A stretch of DNA of 64,000 nt from Burkholderiales bacterium PBB2 (GTDB lineage: Bacteria; Pseudomonadota; Gammaproteobacteria; Burkholderiales; Burkholderiaceae_C): the NCBI GenBank assembly GCA_002255955.1, contig NKIM01000001.1, positions 124,001 to 188,000 of the forward strand, read 5' to 3'. Position numbers and translations under genes: made by a program. Position 1 is the first letter of the stretch. Every line of letters starts with the position of its first letter. The notes beneath the pieces were generated by a model that was not told where the DNA came from, searched no databases, and was given only the letters and a program-made list of their open reading frames with translations. Positions 1 to 10,469 of the stretch are shown in pieces.

Positions 1-72
1 CCGGTGGCGCAGCCCCCACATGCCGGGCTCGCTGCCGCCGAAACGCTGCGTCAGGCGCCGCGCAAGGCTTGA
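1..72 (+). CDS. possible C-terminal tail of an upstream gene (partial)
   Basis: Reading frame 1 is open from the first base of the window to a TGA at 70-72 and would encode 23 residues ending in Leu-Arg-Gln-Ala-Pro-Arg-Lys-Ala. It lies directly upstream of the HNH gene on the same strand and leaves 46 bases before that gene's start. The tail is too short to assign to a family, and an open frame of this length can arise by chance in GC-rich DNA. Confidence 0.3.
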   Translation, partial: PVAQPPHAGLAAAETLRQAPRKA

Positions 73-118
73 GTCCGGCACCGTTCTTGCAGTACGCTCC
101 ACGCAGGAGGTCAGCCCC

Positions 119-676
119 GTGGATGTGCTTCAACTGGATGTCTCTGGTCGGCCGCAGGCCTGGATCACCACGCGCGAAGCCGCGGTCATCTACGCCAGCG
201 ATGGCATTGCCTGGACCCTGGGCCAGCCCTGCCAGGTGCTGCGCGGCGGTCTGCAGCGGCGCACCGGCCTGCAATCGCGCATCGAGGTCCACCCCATCAT
301 TGCCGTGCGCGGCGCTGTGCCCAGCCGCGCCTGGCGTCAGGCGCCCGCCTTGACAAACAACAAGCTGTTCGTGCGCGACCGCTACACCTGTGCCTACTGC
401 GGCCATCGCTTTCATCCCGACGACCTGACACGCGAGCACATCCAGCCCAGCTCGCGCGGCGGCCCGGACAGCTGGATGAACTGCATCACCGCCTGCCGCA
501 GCTGCAACGGCCGCAAAGGCAGCCGCCTGCCCGAGGAGGCCCATATGAGCCTGCTCTACCTGCCCTATGTGCCCAATCTGCATGAAGACATGATCCTGCG
601 CGGCCGCCGCATCCTGGCCGATCAGATGGACTTCTTGCTCGCCTGCGTGCCGCGCAGCAGCCGCTTGCACGGCTAA
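119..676 (+). CDS. HNH endonuclease family protein
   Basis: A 185-residue protein whose C-terminal half carries an HNH/zinc-finger nuclease fold. CAYCG (around residue 97) and CRSCNGRKG (around residue 130) supply the two Cys pairs that hold a structural zinc, and REHIQPSSRGG between them supplies the catalytic His and the loop before the metal site. I start it at the GTG at 119 because AGGAGG lies at 105-110, nine bases upstream; the same frame is open further upstream but has no ribosome site. HNH proteins of this size with an N-terminal beta-rich region are common single genes in Burkholderiales. They may nick or cut DNA, but the substrate is unknown. There is no methylase or other defence gene beside it, so I do not call it a restriction enzyme. 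Confidence 0.85.
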   Translation: MDVLQLDVSGRPQAWITTREAAVIYASDGIAWTLGQPCQVLRGGLQRRTGLQSRIEVHPIIAVRGAVPSRAWRQAPALTNNKLFVRDRYTCAYCGHRFHPDDLTREHIQPSSRGGPDSWMNCITACRSCNGRKGSRLPEEAHMSLLYLPYVPNLHEDMILRGRRILADQMDFLLACVPRSSRLHG

Positions 677-829
677 GCCACCATGCAGCCCTTGCAGCGA
701 TGCACCGCAAGGGGCGCTGCTCGATACCCGCACGGCAGCAATGTCCAGCAACAGGCGCAAGCGTCAACGGTTGCACAATGGATCTCGTTGCAGCAGCACG
801 CCTTGTGCCGCGTCTAGGAGAAACACCCC

Positions 830-1324
830 ATGAACAAGACCCTCATCACCGCCAGCCTCGTGGCCCTTGCCACCCTGAGCGCCTGCTCCACCACCAGCCC
901 CGATGTCATCCAGCGCAATGAGGCGCAGCGCATGGCCGTGGTGCAAGACGCCACCGTGCTGAGCGTGCGCAACGTCACCGTGGACGGCTCGCAAAGCGGC
1001 GCCGGCGCCGTCACCGGCGGCGTGGTCGGCGCCGTGGCCGGCTCTTCGGTGGGCGGCCGCCGCGAAGGCCAGATCGTCGGCGTGCTGGGTGCCGTGGCCG
1101 GCGCGGTGATCGGCAATGCCATCGAGCGCAGCGCCACCCGCGAGGAAGCGATCGAAGTGCTGGTGCAGCTGCGCAACGGCGAGCGCCGCTCCATCATCCA
1201 GGCCAAGGGCAATGAGAACCTGAACCCGGGCGAGGCCGTGATCCTGACCACCACCGGTGGCAAGACCCGCGTGACCCGCGCACCGCAGATCACACCGGCG
1301 CCCGCCCACAACCACAACCCGTGA
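830..1324 (+). CDS. glycine-zipper outer-membrane lipoprotein (SlyB / 17-kDa antigen type)
   Basis: A 164-residue predicted lipoprotein. Residues 1-19 form a signal peptide ending in the lipobox L-S-A-C, so Cys19 would be lipidated. Residues about 60-100 are a run of G-x3-G spacings (a glycine zipper with two membrane-associating helices), as in SlyB, Pcp and rickettsial 17-kDa antigen. A short basic/polar C-terminal domain follows. AGGAG around 816 sits upstream of the ATG. Such proteins sit in the outer membrane facing the periplasm and are linked to envelope stability, but their exact role is poorly known. The gene stands alone and is closed by the intrinsic terminator that follows it. Confidence 0.85.
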   Translation: MNKTLITASLVALATLSACSTTSPDVIQRNEAQRMAVVQDATVLSVRNVTVDGSQSGAGAVTGGVVGAVAGSSVGGRREGQIVGVLGAVAGAVIGNAIERSATREEAIEVLVQLRNGERRSIIQAKGNENLNPGEAVILTTTGGKTRVTRAPQITPAPAHNHNP

Positions 1325-1362
1325 ACACCGGGGCCCAAGGCTCCGAAGACACACCGATGCAA

Positions 1363-1398
1363 CCCGCCGCCGAGCCCCGTGCTCGCGGCGGGTTTTTT
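1363..1398 (+). terminator. intrinsic terminator after the SlyB-type gene
   Basis: A GC-rich hairpin with arms CCCGCCGC-C-GAG and CTC-GCGGCGGG (one bulged C) and a short loop is followed at once by six T residues at 1393-1398. This is the clearest Rho-independent terminator in the window, and it separates the lipoprotein gene from the chemotaxis operon. Confidence 0.85.
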
Positions 1399-1515
1399 CA
1401 TGGGCCAACCTCCGCAACGGGCCACTCCTGGATCGCCAGAGCTAACCCGGTATTTCATGCCATCGGCGCAGAGATGCCTGTTGAAAAATGGCCATATCTC
1501 CCTTGCGCCGCCTTC

Positions 1516-1568
1516 GGGCAAGAGTGAGACTGCGTCTTGCCCCGCCGGCACTTGCCCGCCTCGCGGGC
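1516..1568 (+). repeat. two stem-loops in the leader ahead of cheY
   Basis: The 1325-1660 gap holds the terminator above and then two dyads. GGGCAAGA (1516-1523) pairs perfectly with TCTTGCCC (1535-1542) around an 11-base loop, and GCCCGC (1554-1559) pairs with GCGGGC (1563-1568) around a 3-base loop. Neither has a T tract, so they are not obvious terminators. I could not find a convincing sigma-70 or FliA-type promoter by eye in this stretch. Confidence 0.5.
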
Positions 1569-1660
1569 TGCTCCCAGAACTGATTGCCCCCACAGACACC
1601 GCCACCGACGCCTGCACCCCGCCCGCTCTCCTTTCTTCTTTTCTTCAGAGGACCCTGGAC

Positions 1661-2029
1661 ATGAGTAAAACCATTCTGGTCGTTGACGATTCCGGCAGCT
1701 TCCGCACCGTGGTCAAGCTGGCACTGATGAAGGCGGGGTATGCGGTGATCGAGGCGGTGGACGGGCAGGACGCCTGCGGCAAGCTCGAAGGCGACAAGAA
1801 AATCCATCTGATCGTCTGCGACGTCAACATGCCGAACATGGATGGCTTGACATTTCTCAAGCACGTGAAGACCTTGCCGGCTTACAAATTCACGCCGGTG
1901 ATCATGCTCACCACCGAGTCGCAGGAAGAGAAGAAAGCCGAGGGTCGCGCCGCTGGCGCCAAGGCCTGGATCACCAAGCCCTTCCAACCCTCGCAGCTGG
2001 TGGACGCGGTCAACAAGCTCTGCGTCTGA
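1661..2029 (+). CDS. cheY: CheY-like single-domain response regulator
   Basis: A 122-residue receiver domain with nothing else attached. The acidic pair is Asp9-Asp10, the phosphoacceptor is Asp54 (in CDVNMPNMDG), the switch Thr lies in MLTTES, and the conserved Lys lies in ITKPF. I start it at the ATG at 1661, with AGAGGA about ten bases upstream; the frame is open further upstream but that part does not look like protein. As first gene of a che operon it is the likely phosphorylation target of the CheA encoded 400 bases downstream, acting on a flagellar switch or on another output such as pili. No cheZ phosphatase gene is present in the operon. Confidence 0.92.
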   Translation: MSKTILVVDDSGSFRTVVKLALMKAGYAVIEAVDGQDACGKLEGDKKIHLIVCDVNMPNMDGLTFLKHVKTLPAYKFTPVIMLTTESQEEKKAEGRAAGAKAWITKPFQPSQLVDAVNKLCV

Positions 2030-2099
2030 GCCGGCTTTGCGCAGGCATTGAGCCTCCCGCCGGCGAGCCTGCCGGCCACGCGTGCAGAGGATGTTGCCC

Positions 2100-2435
2100 A
2101 TGTCCGATACGCCGATTGAATCCGGGACGCGCTGCCAGGCCCTGGGCCCGGAGCTGACGATTGCCCAGGCCAGCGAGGTGCAGCAGCGCTTGCTGCCGCT
2201 GCTGAATGAGCCGCCCGCCGATCTGAGCCTGGACCTGTCCCAGGTGCAGGAATTCGACAGCGCCGGCATCCAGCTGCTGCTGGCCACCCGCCGCAGCCTG
2301 CAGGCGCAAGGCCATCAGCTGCACCTGGCCCAGCCCAGCAGCGTGGTGCTGGCCGCCCTGAACTGCTACGGCCTGGATGCCGCGCTGATGCCCTTGCAGC
2401 AGTCGCGCGAGCCCGCCGAGGAGAGCCATCCATGA
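2100..2435 (+). CDS. STAS-domain protein in the chemotaxis operon
   Basis: A 111-residue STAS (anti-sigma-factor-antagonist-like) domain. The hallmark loop reads F-D53-S54-A55-G56-I, followed by the amphipathic helix typical of SpoIIAA relatives. In SpoIIAA the phosphorylated serine is the second of the D-S-S-G loop; here that place is Ala, so control by serine phosphorylation is doubtful. AGAGG at 2086-2090 favours the ATG at 2100. The stop overlaps the cheA start as ATGA, so translation is probably coupled. STAS proteins of this kind are seen in some alternative che clusters, but their role there (partner switching or a scaffold for CheA) is not settled. Confidence 0.85.
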   Translation: MSDTPIESGTRCQALGPELTIAQASEVQQRLLPLLNEPPADLSLDLSQVQEFDSAGIQLLLATRRSLQAQGHQLHLAQPSSVVLAALNCYGLDAALMPLQQSREPAEESHP

Positions 2436-4768
2436 GCACGAGCATGAGCATGAGCGACGACGATGCAGAGATCCTGGCCGTGGCCCGGGCCGGCTTTCTG
2501 GACGAGGCACTCGACATGCTGCGCCAGTTCGAGCAAAGCCTGCTGGTGCTGGAAAGCGATCCAGGCGACCACGAGAGCCTGAACTCCGCCTTCCGCGCCG
2601 CCCACACCATCAAGGGCACGGCCGGCATGTTCGGCTGCGAGGCGGTGGTGGTGTTCACCCACGAGGCCGAGACCTTGCTGGAAGCGCTGCGCGCCGGCAA
2701 ACGCGCGCTCGATGAGCCCGTGGTGGCCGCCCTGCTCGAGAGCCGCGACCAGATCGAGGCCCTGCTGGACGAGGTGCGCAGCGGCGCGCAAGACCCCGAG
2801 GTGCAGGCCCGTGGTACGGCACTGGCCGCCCGGCTGCGCGCCTTGCTGGGCCAGCCGGTGGCATCGAGCCCGGCTGCAGCCCCCATCGCCCAAGCCGACG
2901 CGCCCGCCAGCGCGCCCAGCCAGGAAGCCGCCACCGGCAGCCCCAGCCCGTGCTGGCACCTGTCGCTGCGCTTCAAGCAAGACGCCCTGCGCAACGGTCT
3001 GGACCCTCTGTCCTTTCTGCGTTATCTGGCCACCCTGGGCCAGGTGCGGGCCATCCGCAGCCTGGTCGACGAGATCCCGGCGCTCGACGCCCTCGATGCC
3101 GAGGCCTGCCATCTCGGCTTTGAGCTGAGCTTTGACAGCGAGGCCAGCCGCAAGGAGATCGAGGATGTGTTCGAGTTCGCGGTCGACGACAGCGATGTGC
3201 AGATACTTGCCCCGGGCGCTGCCGCGGCCGAGTTCGAAGACCTGGCCAGCCACCGCTGCGGCGACGACGCGCAGGCCCGCGCCGCCCTGTTCGAGGTCTG
3301 GCGCGATCTGGGTCTGCGCTTTGCCCTGCGGCTCGAGCCGCCAGCGCTCGAACCCGCACCGGATGCCGAAACCACGCCAGCCGCCGCGCCCGTGCCCCAT
3401 ATTGAACGCCGCGCCACCGAGGGCGCCAGCGATACACGCGGCCGCGACCGCCGCAGCGGCATCGGTGAACGCCGCGAAGGCGGCCGCGATCGCCGCGCTG
3501 GAGACGACACCCGCTTCGTACGGGTGCGCGCCGACAAGCTTGACCGGCTGATCGACCTGATCGGCGAGCTGGTCATCGCCGGCTCGGGCGCACAGATGAT
3601 CGCCCATCTGGAGGGCAACGAAGCCCTGGTCGAGGCCAACTCGCGCGTCATGGACCTGGTGCAGGAAACGCGCGACGGCACCCTGGCCCTGCGCATGGTG
3701 CCCATCGGCGAGACCTTCGCGCGCTTCCAACGCGTGGTGCGCGACATCTCCAAGCAGCTGGGTAAGGAGGTGGAGCTGGTGGTCACCGGCGGCGATGCCG
3801 AGCTGGACAAATCCATGGTCGACGCCATCGCCGACCCGCTGATGCACCTGGTGCGCAACAGCATGGACCATGGCCTGGAGGCGCCCGCCGAACGCGAGGC
3901 CGCCGGCAAAGGCGCGACGGGCCGCTTGTCGCTGAACGCCTTCCACGAGGCCGGCTCCATCGTCATCGAGGTCAGCGACGACGGCCGCGGCCTGGCGCGC
4001 GAGCGCATCCTGAACAAGGCCATCGAGCGCGAGCTGATCCAGGAGGGTCAGGTCCTGAGCGACCACGAGGTCTGGCAGCTGATCTTTCTTCCGGGCTTTT
4101 CCACGGCCGAGGCGGTCACCGACCTGTCCGGGCGCGGCGTGGGCATGGACGTGGTCAAGCGCAGCATCGAAAGCCTGCGCGGCAACATCACCTTGAGCAG
4201 CCAGGTCGGCCGCGGCACGCTGACGCAGATCCGCCTGCCGCTGACCCTGGCCATGATCGATGGCTTCCTGACCCTGGTGGGCGGCGTCAACTATGTGCTG
4301 CCCCTGGCCGCCGTGGCCGAGTGCATCGATGTGCCGGCCGAGTGCGAGCGCGAAGCCGAGCGCGGCGAGCACCGCGTCAGCGGCACCTTCAATCTGCGTG
4401 GCGAAGTGCTGCCCTGGCTGGACCTGGCACGCTTCTACGGCATGACGCCCCAAACCCACGGTGCAGAGCCAAGCGCCGCCAGCAGCGCACGACAACGCCG
4501 CAGTGTGGTGGTGGTGCGCGATGGCCAGACCCGGCTGGGCCTGATCGTCGACCGGCTGATGGGTGAGCACCAGACCGTGATCAAGCCTCTGTCGGGCATC
4601 TTCCAGCACCTCAAAGCCCTGGCGGGCTCGACCATCCTCGGCTCGGGCGAAGTGGCCCTGCTGCTCGATGTGCCGGGCCTGACCGCCGCCGCCATCCGCG
4701 GCGGACAGCGCGATCTGCAGCTGCGCAGACCGTCGCACCCAGAACAAAAAGCAGCGACCCATTCATAA
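2432..4768 (+). CDS. cheA: chemotaxis histidine kinase CheA
   Basis: A 778-residue CheA with the full P1-P5 layout. P1 is an HPt domain with the phosphorylated His58 in AAHTIKG. A P2-like CheY/CheB-docking region covers about residues 170-250. A charged Arg/Asp-rich linker (about 325-365) leads to the P3 dimerisation helices starting near [16 protein letters not shown]4 is the ATP-binding kinase domain, with the N box in [12 protein letters not shown]1 in DDGRGL and G2 in GRGVGMD. P5 is a C-terminal CheW-like domain. It takes phosphate from ATP in response to receptor state and passes it to CheY and CheB in the cytoplasmic array. The operon position, between the STAS gene and the receptors, supports the call. 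Confidence 0.96.
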   Translation: MSTSMSMSDDDAEILAVARAGFLDEALDMLRQFEQSLLVLESDPGDHESLNSAFRAAHTIKGTAGMFGCEAVVVFTHEAETLLEALRAGKRALDEPVVAALLESRDQIEALLDEVRSGAQDPEVQARGTALAARLRALLGQPVASSPAAAPIAQADAPASAPSQEAATGSPSPCWHLSLRFKQDALRNGLDPLSFLRYLATLGQVRAIRSLVDEIPALDALDAEACHLGFELSFDSEASRKEIEDVFEFAVDDSDVQILAPGAAAAEFEDLASHRCGDDAQARAALFEVWRDLGLRFALRLEPPALEPAPDAETTPAAAPVPHIERRATEGASDTRGRDRRSGIGERREGGRDRRAGDDTRFVRVRADKLDRLIDLIGELVIAGSGAQMIAHLEGNEALVEANSRVMDLVQETRDGTLALRMVPIGETFARFQRVVRDISKQLGKEVELVVTGGDAELDKSMVDAIADPLMHLVRNSMDHGLEAPAEREAAGKGATGRLSLNAFHEAGSIVIEVSDDGRGLARERILNKAIERELIQEGQVLSDHEVWQLIFLPGFSTAEAVTDLSGRGVGMDVVKRSIESLRGNITLSSQVGRGTLTQIRLPLTLAMIDGFLTLVGGVNYVLPLAAVAECIDVPAECEREAERGEHRVSGTFNLRGEVLPWLDLARFYGMTPQTHGAEPSAASSARQRRSVVVVRDGQTRLGLIVDRLMGEHQTVIKPLSGIFQHLKALAGSTILGSGEVALLLDVPGLTAAAIRGGQRDLQLRRPSHPEQKAATHS

Positions 4769-4791
4769 AACATCGATTCAGGGACAGGATC

Positions 4792-7662
4792 ATGCAAAAC
4801 CTTCTTCGTCGCCTTTTGCTGTGGCAACGCTTTGCCTTGATGGGCCTGCTGGCCCTGGTGGCCTGCGGCATCCCTTCCAGCCTGGTGCTGCGAGACCGCA
4901 TCAACCAGGTCCAGAGCACGCAGAACGAGGATCTGGGCCTCGACCCGATCAAGCAGACGATGAAGCTTTTGCAGCATCTGCAGAACCACCGAGGCCTGAG
5001 TGGCCGCATGCTGGGTGGCGAGGAAGCCGCGCAGGCTGCACGTCAGGCGGCCGAACAGGAGCTGGACCAGGCCCTGGCCGAGCTGCCCAAACACCTGCCC
5101 GACGATCCGGCCTACAAGGCCACCCAGGCCAAGCTGGTGCAGCTGCAGGCCCAGTGGCAGGAGCTGCGCGGCAAGGTGCGCGCGCGCAGCCTGGACAGCG
5201 CCGCCAGCTTCAACGCCCACACCAAGGTGGTGGACCAGCTGATGCTGCTGATCGAGGCGATCGCCGACGCCTCGGGCCTGTCGCTGGACCCGGTGGAAGA
5301 GAGCTATTACCTGATCATTGCCCTGTCGGACTATCTGCCGCGCTTGACCGAATCGGTGGCGCAAGGCCGAGGCAAAGGGGCGGCACTTCTGGCCCTGCAG
5401 GCCAGCGGGCGCGAGGTCAGCGATAACGAACGCCAGGCCTTGAACCAGATCACCCACGAGATCAGCTTCTGGCGCGACCGCTGCCAGCGCCAGGTGGACA
5501 AAGCCCTGGCCTCGCAGCCCAAGCTGGCCGAGCGCCTGACCGCCCCCTTCAGCGCTGCCACGCAAAGTGCCGAGACCTTCACCAGCAGCCTGCGCCGCGA
5601 GCTGGGCAGTGGCAAGAAGAGCGCCATGAGCCCGCAAGAGCTGTTCAACGAAGGCAGCAAGGCGCTGGAAACCCAGTTCGCCATGGTGACCGTCACCAGC
5701 GACACCCTGGAACAGCTGCTGGCCCAGCGCGCGCAACAGCTGCAAAGCGAGCGCAATGTGCTGCTGGCCAGCCTGGCCGCCCTGCTGCTGGCCAGCCTGG
5801 CCCTGGGCCTGTTCATCGTGCGCTCGGTCACCCGCCCGGTGGCCCGCGCCCTCGATGCGGCCCACGCCGTGGCCGAGGGCAATCTCGAGTTCGACACCCG
5901 CGACAGCGCCCGCGACGAAGCCGGGCAGCTTCTGCGCGCACTCAATCAGATGCAGAACAATCTGCGCGACCGCCTGGCACGCGACGCCCAGCTGGCCGCC
6001 GAAACCGGCCGGGTCAAACAGGCCCTGGACTGCTGCTCCACCAATGTCATGGTGGCCGATGCCGAGGGCCTGATCGTGTACGCCAACCCGGCGGTCACCG
6101 CCATGATGCTGCGCAACCAGGCCAAGCTGCAGTCGGTGCTGCCCCAGCTCGACGCCGGCAAGCTGATCGGCCAGAGTTTCGACAACTTCCATCGCAACCC
6201 CAACCACCAGCGCCAGATGCTGTCGGCCCTGCGCAGCGAGCACCGCACCCGCATCGAGATCGCCGGGCTGACCTTCTCCCTGATTGCCAACCCCATCCAG
6301 GACAGCCAGGGCCAGCGCCTGGGCACGGTGGTCGAGTGGCAAGACCTGACGGCCGAGCTGGCCGCCCGCGAGGCCGAGCAGAAGCTGGCCGCCGACAACG
6401 CGCGCATCAAGCAGGCCCTCGATGTGGCGGCCATGCCGGTGCGCATCTCCGATGCCGAAGGCACCGTGGTCTATGCCAACGAGGCGCTGATGACCATCGT
6501 GCGGCGTGACGAGGCCGCCTTCCGCGCCGAGCTGCCGGGCTTCGACGCCCAGCGCGTCGTCGGCGGCTCCATCGGCATGTTCTACCGCGACGCCCATGCC
6601 GCGGTGGAACGCCTGCGCCAGCTCAACGAAACCATCCACAACGCCATGGTGCTGGGCGGACGCAACTACGACGTCACCACCTCACCGATCCGCGATGCCA
6701 AGGGCCAGATGATGGGCACGGTGGGCCAGTGGCAGGACCGCACCGAGCAGCTGGCGGCCGAGGCGGAGTTCGGCAGCCTGGCCGCGGCCGCCGCGGCGGG
6801 TGACCTGAGCCAGCGCATCGATCTGGAGGGCAAGCAGGGCTTCTTCCGCCAGATTGGCGAACGCTTCAACGCCCTGGTCGAAACCTTGAGCCAGACCATC
6901 CTCGATGTGCGCGCCGCCGCCAACCAGCTGGGCAGCGCCTCGGACCAGGTCTCGCAGACCTCGCAGTCGCTCTCGCACGCGGCCTCGCAGCAAGCCGCCA
7001 GCGTCGAGCAGACCACGGCCTCGCTGCAGGAGATGGCCGGCTCGGTCAAACAGAACGCCGACAGCGCCACCGTCACCGACGGCATCGCCACCAAGGCCGC
7101 GTCCGAAGCGGTGGAAGGCGGCGAAGCCGTGCGCATGACGGCCGATGCGATGAAGCAGATCGCCACCAAGATTTCCATCATCGATGACATCGCCTACCAG
7201 ACCAATCTGCTGGCCCTGAACGCGGCCATCGAGGCGGCGCGTGCGGGCGAGCATGGCAAGGGCTTTGCCGTGGTGGCAGCCGAGGTGCGCAAGCTGGCCG
7301 AACGCAGCCAGACGGCGGCGCAGGACATCTCCAAACTGGCCGGCTCCAGCGTGGACCTGGCTGAGAAGGCCGGGCAGCTGCTCAGCGGCATGGTGCCCTC
7401 GATCCGCCGCACCTCGGAGCTGGTCTACGAGATCGCCGCCGCCTCGGGCGAGCAGTCACAGGGCGTGGCCCAGATCACCGGGGCCATGCACCACCTCTCC
7501 AGCATCACGCAGCAGACGGCCTCGGCCTCCGAGCAGCTCTCGGCCACGGCCGAGGAGCTGTCGGCCCAGGCCTCGCAGCTGCAGGAGCAGATGGCCTTTT
7601 TCAAGCTGGCCGAGGAAGGCAGCCCGAGCGCGGGCGCCGGCCGAGGCAGCCGACGACGCTGA
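4792..7662 (+). CDS. methyl-accepting chemotaxis protein with NIT-like sensor and two PAS domains
   Basis: A 956-residue chemoreceptor. A first membrane helix lies near residues 10-30 and a second near 320-345. The roughly 290 residues between them are helical and start with [16 protein letters not shown], which resembles the QxxRGxS motif of NIT (nitrate/nitrite-type) sensor domains; the ligand is inference. A HAMP segment is followed by two PAS domains (about 405-530 and 535-655) and a long cytoplasmic signalling hairpin whose tip contains [19 protein letters not shown]. The C-terminus is Arg-rich and lacks the NWETF-type CheR tether. It can therefore combine an outside signal with PAS-detected internal cues. 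Its signalling part is nearly identical to that of the next gene. Confidence 0.93.
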   Translation: MQNLLRRLLLWQRFALMGLLALVACGIPSSLVLRDRINQVQSTQNEDLGLDPIKQTMKLLQHLQNHRGLSGRMLGGEEAAQAARQAAEQELDQALAELPKHLPDDPAYKATQAKLVQLQAQWQELRGKVRARSLDSAASFNAHTKVVDQLMLLIEAIADASGLSLDPVEESYYLIIALSDYLPRLTESVAQGRGKGAALLALQASGREVSDNERQALNQITHEISFWRDRCQRQVDKALASQPKLAERLTAPFSAATQSAETFTSSLRRELGSGKKSAMSPQELFNEGSKALETQFAMVTVTSDTLEQLLAQRAQQLQSERNVLLASLAALLLASLALGLFIVRSVTRPVARALDAAHAVAEGNLEFDTRDSARDEAGQLLRALNQMQNNLRDRLARDAQLAAETGRVKQALDCCSTNVMVADAEGLIVYANPAVTAMMLRNQAKLQSVLPQLDAGKLIGQSFDNFHRNPNHQRQMLSALRSEHRTRIEIAGLTFSLIANPIQDSQGQRLGTVVEWQDLTAELAAREAEQKLAADNARIKQALDVAAMPVRISDAEGTVVYANEALMTIVRRDEAAFRAELPGFDAQRVVGGSIGMFYRDAHAAVERLRQLNETIHNAMVLGGRNYDVTTSPIRDAKGQMMGTVGQWQDRTEQLAAEAEFGSLAAAAAAGDLSQRIDLEGKQGFFRQIGERFNALVETLSQTILDVRAAANQLGSASDQVSQTSQSLSHAASQQAASVEQTTASLQEMAGSVKQNADSATVTDGIATKAASEAVEGGEAVRMTADAMKQIATKISIIDDIAYQTNLLALNAAIEAARAGEHGKGFAVVAAEVRKLAERSQTAAQDISKLAGSSVDLAEKAGQLLSGMVPSIRRTSELVYEIAAASGEQSQGVAQITGAMHHLSSITQQTASASEQLSATAEELSAQASQLQEQMAFFKLAEEGSPSAGAGRGSRRR
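6936..7605 (+). repeat. direct repeat, copy 1 (MCP signalling module)
   Basis: This stretch, encoding the receptor signalling hairpin, recurs at 9491-10160. The two copies stay in register at an offset of exactly 2,555 bases from end to end (for example CGCCTCGGAC at 6936 and 9491, ATGGCC at 7591 and 10146), with no insertion or deletion visible between these points. This indicates a recent duplication or continuing gene conversion between the two receptor genes. Confidence 0.8.
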
Positions 7663-7736
7663 ACGCAAGGGCCGAGCCCGACGCTCGACCTTGGTTGTTC
7701 TCTCCGATCCAGCCGTACCCAACCCGGAGTCCGCCC

Positions 7737-10415
7737 ATGCGCAGCAACCTCCCCATCACCCAGCAGGAGTACCTGCTGCGTGAGGGCATGACCATCGTCT
7801 CCCGCACCGACCTCAAAGGTCGCATCACCTACATCAACGAAGACTTCATCGAAGCCAGCGGCTTCACCGAGGCCGAGCTGATCGGCCAGCCCCACAACCT
7901 GGTGCGCCACCCCGACATGCCCGAGGAGGCCTTCGCCGACCTCTGGGCCACGCTCAAGGCCGGCCGTCCCTGGACCGGCATGGTCAAGAACCGCTGCAAG
8001 AACGGTGACTTCTACTGGGTGGTGGCCAATGCCACGCCGGTGCGCGAGGGTGACTCGGTGGTGGGATACATGTCGGTGCGCACCCGGCCCAGCCGCGAAC
8101 AGATCCAGGCCGCAGAGCAGCTGTACCGCCGGTTCAAAGATGGCCAGGCCCAGGGCTGGGTGATCCGCGACGGCGTGGGCGTGCGCAGCGGCCTGGCCGA
8201 CCGCCTGGGCCAGCGGCTGGCGGGCTTCAGCCTGCCGACCAAGGCCGCGCTGAACAGCCTGCTCCTGCTGCTCGGCGCCCTGCTGCTAGGCTTGGCGCTG
8301 GCCCAGCGCAACCCCATCACCGCTGCCCCCGGGCTGTTGCTCGTGGCCGGGGGCCTGCTGCTGAGCTGGCGCGGCGCACGGCGCCTGAGCCAGAGCCTGC
8401 AACGCGCCGGCCAGCAGTTTGAGCGTTATGGCCAGGGCCAGTTCGACGGTGTCGTCCAAGTCGACGGCGGCGATGAACTGGCCGGCATGATGCTGGCGAT
8501 GAAGCGGGTGCAGACCCGGCTGGGCTTCGAGTTCGCCGATGCGCGCAAGCGCGCCGACGATGCCGAACGCATCCGCCAGGCCCTGGACGTGGCCGCCACC
8601 AATGTGATGGTGGCCGACCCGGCCTACAACATCATTTACGGCAATGCCTCGCTGCATGCGATGCTCAGCGCGGCCGAGGCCGACATCCGCCGCGACCTGC
8701 CGCGCTTCAGCGCCAACGGCCTGATCGGCACCAACATCGACAGCTTCCACAAAAACCCGGCCCACCAGCGCGGCATGCTGGACCGGCTCGGTGCCGCCCA
8801 CAAGACGCGCCTGAACATCGGCGGCCGGCGCTTCGATCTGATCGTCAACCCCATCATCCAGCAGGGCAAGCGCCTGGGCACGGTGGTCGAGTGGCGCGAC
8901 ATGACGGCCGAGCTGGCCGCCAACGAAACCGCCGCCCGCCTGGCGGCCGAGAACGCCCGCATCAAACAGGCCCTGGACACCTGCTCGACCAATGTGATGA
9001 TTGCCGACCCCGAGGGCCAGATCATCTACAACAACAGCTCGGTGGCGCAGATGATGCAGCGCAACGAGGCCGAGCTGCGCAAGGTGCTGCCCAGCTTCGA
9101 GGCGCGCCGCATCGTCGGCGCCAACTTCGACCAGTTCCATCGCCAGCCCAGCCACCAGCGCCAGATGCTGAGCGCCTTGCAGTCCGAGCACAAGGCCGAG
9201 ATCAAGGTCGGCAATCTGCATTTCGCGCTGACCGCCAACCCCATCCACGATGGCCAGGGCCAGCGCCTGGGCACGGTGATTGAGTGGAAGGACCGCACGG
9301 TCGAGGTGGCGGTGGAATCCGAGATCGGCAGCATGGTGGACGGCGCCACCCAGGGCGACTTCACCCAGCGCGTGCCGCTGGAAGGCAAGGAGGCTTTCTT
9401 CCGCATGCTGGGCGAGAGGTTCAACAGCCTGGTGGACACGGTCAGCCACACCATCCGCGAGGTGCGCACCGCGGCCGAGCAGCTGTCCAGCGCCTCGGAC
9501 CAGGTCTCGCAGACCTCGCAATCGCTCTCGCACACCGCTTCGCAACAAGCGGCCAGCGTCGAGCAGACCACGGCCTCGCTGCAAGAGATGGCGGCCTCGG
9601 TCAAGCAGAACGCCGAGAACGCCAACCAGACCGATGGCATGGCCACCCAAGCCGCGGCCGAGGCCATGGAAGGTGGCCAGGCGGTCAGCATGACGGCCGA
9701 TGCGATGAAGCAGATCGCCACCAAGATTTCCATCATCGACGACATCGCCTACCAGACCAATCTGCTGGCCCTGAACGCCGCCATCGAGGCGGCTCGCGCC
9801 GGCGAACATGGCAAGGGCTTTGCCGTGGTGGCGGCCGAGGTGCGCAAGCTGGCCGAGCGCAGCCAGGTGGCGGCGCAGGAGATCGGTGGTCTGGCCGGTT
9901 CCAGCGTGCAGCTGGCCGAGAAAGCCGGCGGCCTGCTCAACAGCATGGTGCCCTCGATCCAGAAGACCTCGGAGCTGGTGCAGGAGATCTCGGCCGCCTC
10001 GGGCGAGCAATCACAGGGCGTGGCGCAGATCACCGGCGCCATGCACCACCTCTCCAGCATCACGCAGCAGACGGCCTCGGCCTCCGAACAGCTCTCGGCC
10101 ACGGCCGAGGAGCTTTCGGCCCAGGCCGCGCAGCTGCAGGAACAGATGGCCTTCTTCCAGCTGGCCGGCGAAGAAGACGCCGGCGCCGGCCGGGCCCGCA
10201 CACCGGCTGCGCCGCGCAGCGCCAGCCCTGCACGTCCGCCTGCCAATGCACCAAGCAGCGCGCCGGCAGCAATGAGCGAGGTGCAGCGCAAGGTGGCCCA
10301 GTTCAAGGCCAGCCAGCAGGCCGCACGCAAGGCCAGCGCCGGCCAACCGGCCGGCCGCAGCGCCACCGTCAAGCCCGGGGACGAGATTGATGAATCGCAC
10401 TTCAAACGCTTTTGA
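7737..10415 (+). CDS. Aer-like methyl-accepting chemotaxis protein with three PAS domains
   Basis: An 892-residue receptor. It opens with an Aer-like PAS domain (residues about 15-125, containing [16 protein letters not shown] and the HPDMP loop), which in Aer binds FAD and senses redox state; cofactor binding here is inference. Two closely spaced membrane helices (about 170-190 and 194-212) leave almost no periplasmic part, so sensing is internal. A HAMP-like segment, two more PAS domains and the signalling hairpin follow, then an Ala/Pro-rich tail ending in SHFKRF. I prefer the ATG at 7737 because GGAG lies just upstream. It follows the first receptor by 74 bases in the same operon. Confidence 0.93.
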   Translation: MRSNLPITQQEYLLREGMTIVSRTDLKGRITYINEDFIEASGFTEAELIGQPHNLVRHPDMPEEAFADLWATLKAGRPWTGMVKNRCKNGDFYWVVANATPVREGDSVVGYMSVRTRPSREQIQAAEQLYRRFKDGQAQGWVIRDGVGVRSGLADRLGQRLAGFSLPTKAALNSLLLLLGALLLGLALAQRNPITAAPGLLLVAGGLLLSWRGARRLSQSLQRAGQQFERYGQGQFDGVVQVDGGDELAGMMLAMKRVQTRLGFEFADARKRADDAERIRQALDVAATNVMVADPAYNIIYGNASLHAMLSAAEADIRRDLPRFSANGLIGTNIDSFHKNPAHQRGMLDRLGAAHKTRLNIGGRRFDLIVNPIIQQGKRLGTVVEWRDMTAELAANETAARLAAENARIKQALDTCSTNVMIADPEGQIIYNNSSVAQMMQRNEAELRKVLPSFEARRIVGANFDQFHRQPSHQRQMLSALQSEHKAEIKVGNLHFALTANPIHDGQGQRLGTVIEWKDRTVEVAVESEIGSMVDGATQGDFTQRVPLEGKEAFFRMLGERFNSLVDTVSHTIREVRTAAEQLSSASDQVSQTSQSLSHTASQQAASVEQTTASLQEMAASVKQNAENANQTDGMATQAAAEAMEGGQAVSMTADAMKQIATKISIIDDIAYQTNLLALNAAIEAARAGEHGKGFAVVAAEVRKLAERSQVAAQEIGGLAGSSVQLAEKAGGLLNSMVPSIQKTSELVQEISAASGEQSQGVAQITGAMHHLSSITQQTASASEQLSATAEELSAQAAQLQEQMAFFQLAGEEDAGAGRARTPAAPRSASPARPPANAPSSAPAAMSEVQRKVAQFKASQQAARKASAGQPAGRSATVKPGDEIDESHFKRF
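9491..10160 (+). repeat. direct repeat, copy 2 (MCP signalling module)
   Basis: Partner of the copy at 6936-7605, aligned without gaps at an offset of 2,555 bases. Differences are mostly single substitutions. Upstream of these limits the PAS domains of the two genes are also alike in protein but less so in DNA. Confidence 0.8.
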
Positions 10416-10469
10416 GCGCCAGCGCCATCAGCCCCGCCCGACACCCGCCACGCCGATGAGGAGCCGCGC

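Noticed and set aside
2366-4762. A 798-codon minus-strand frame opposite cheA
   Set aside because: Shadow of cheA in GC-rich DNA; the composition is low-complexity Ala/Gln/His/Gly and no family is recognisable.
4435-6639. A 734-codon minus-strand frame opposite cheA and the first receptor
   Set aside because: Crosses the boundary of two clear genes; repetitive Ala/Gly/Gln/Leu content with no motif.
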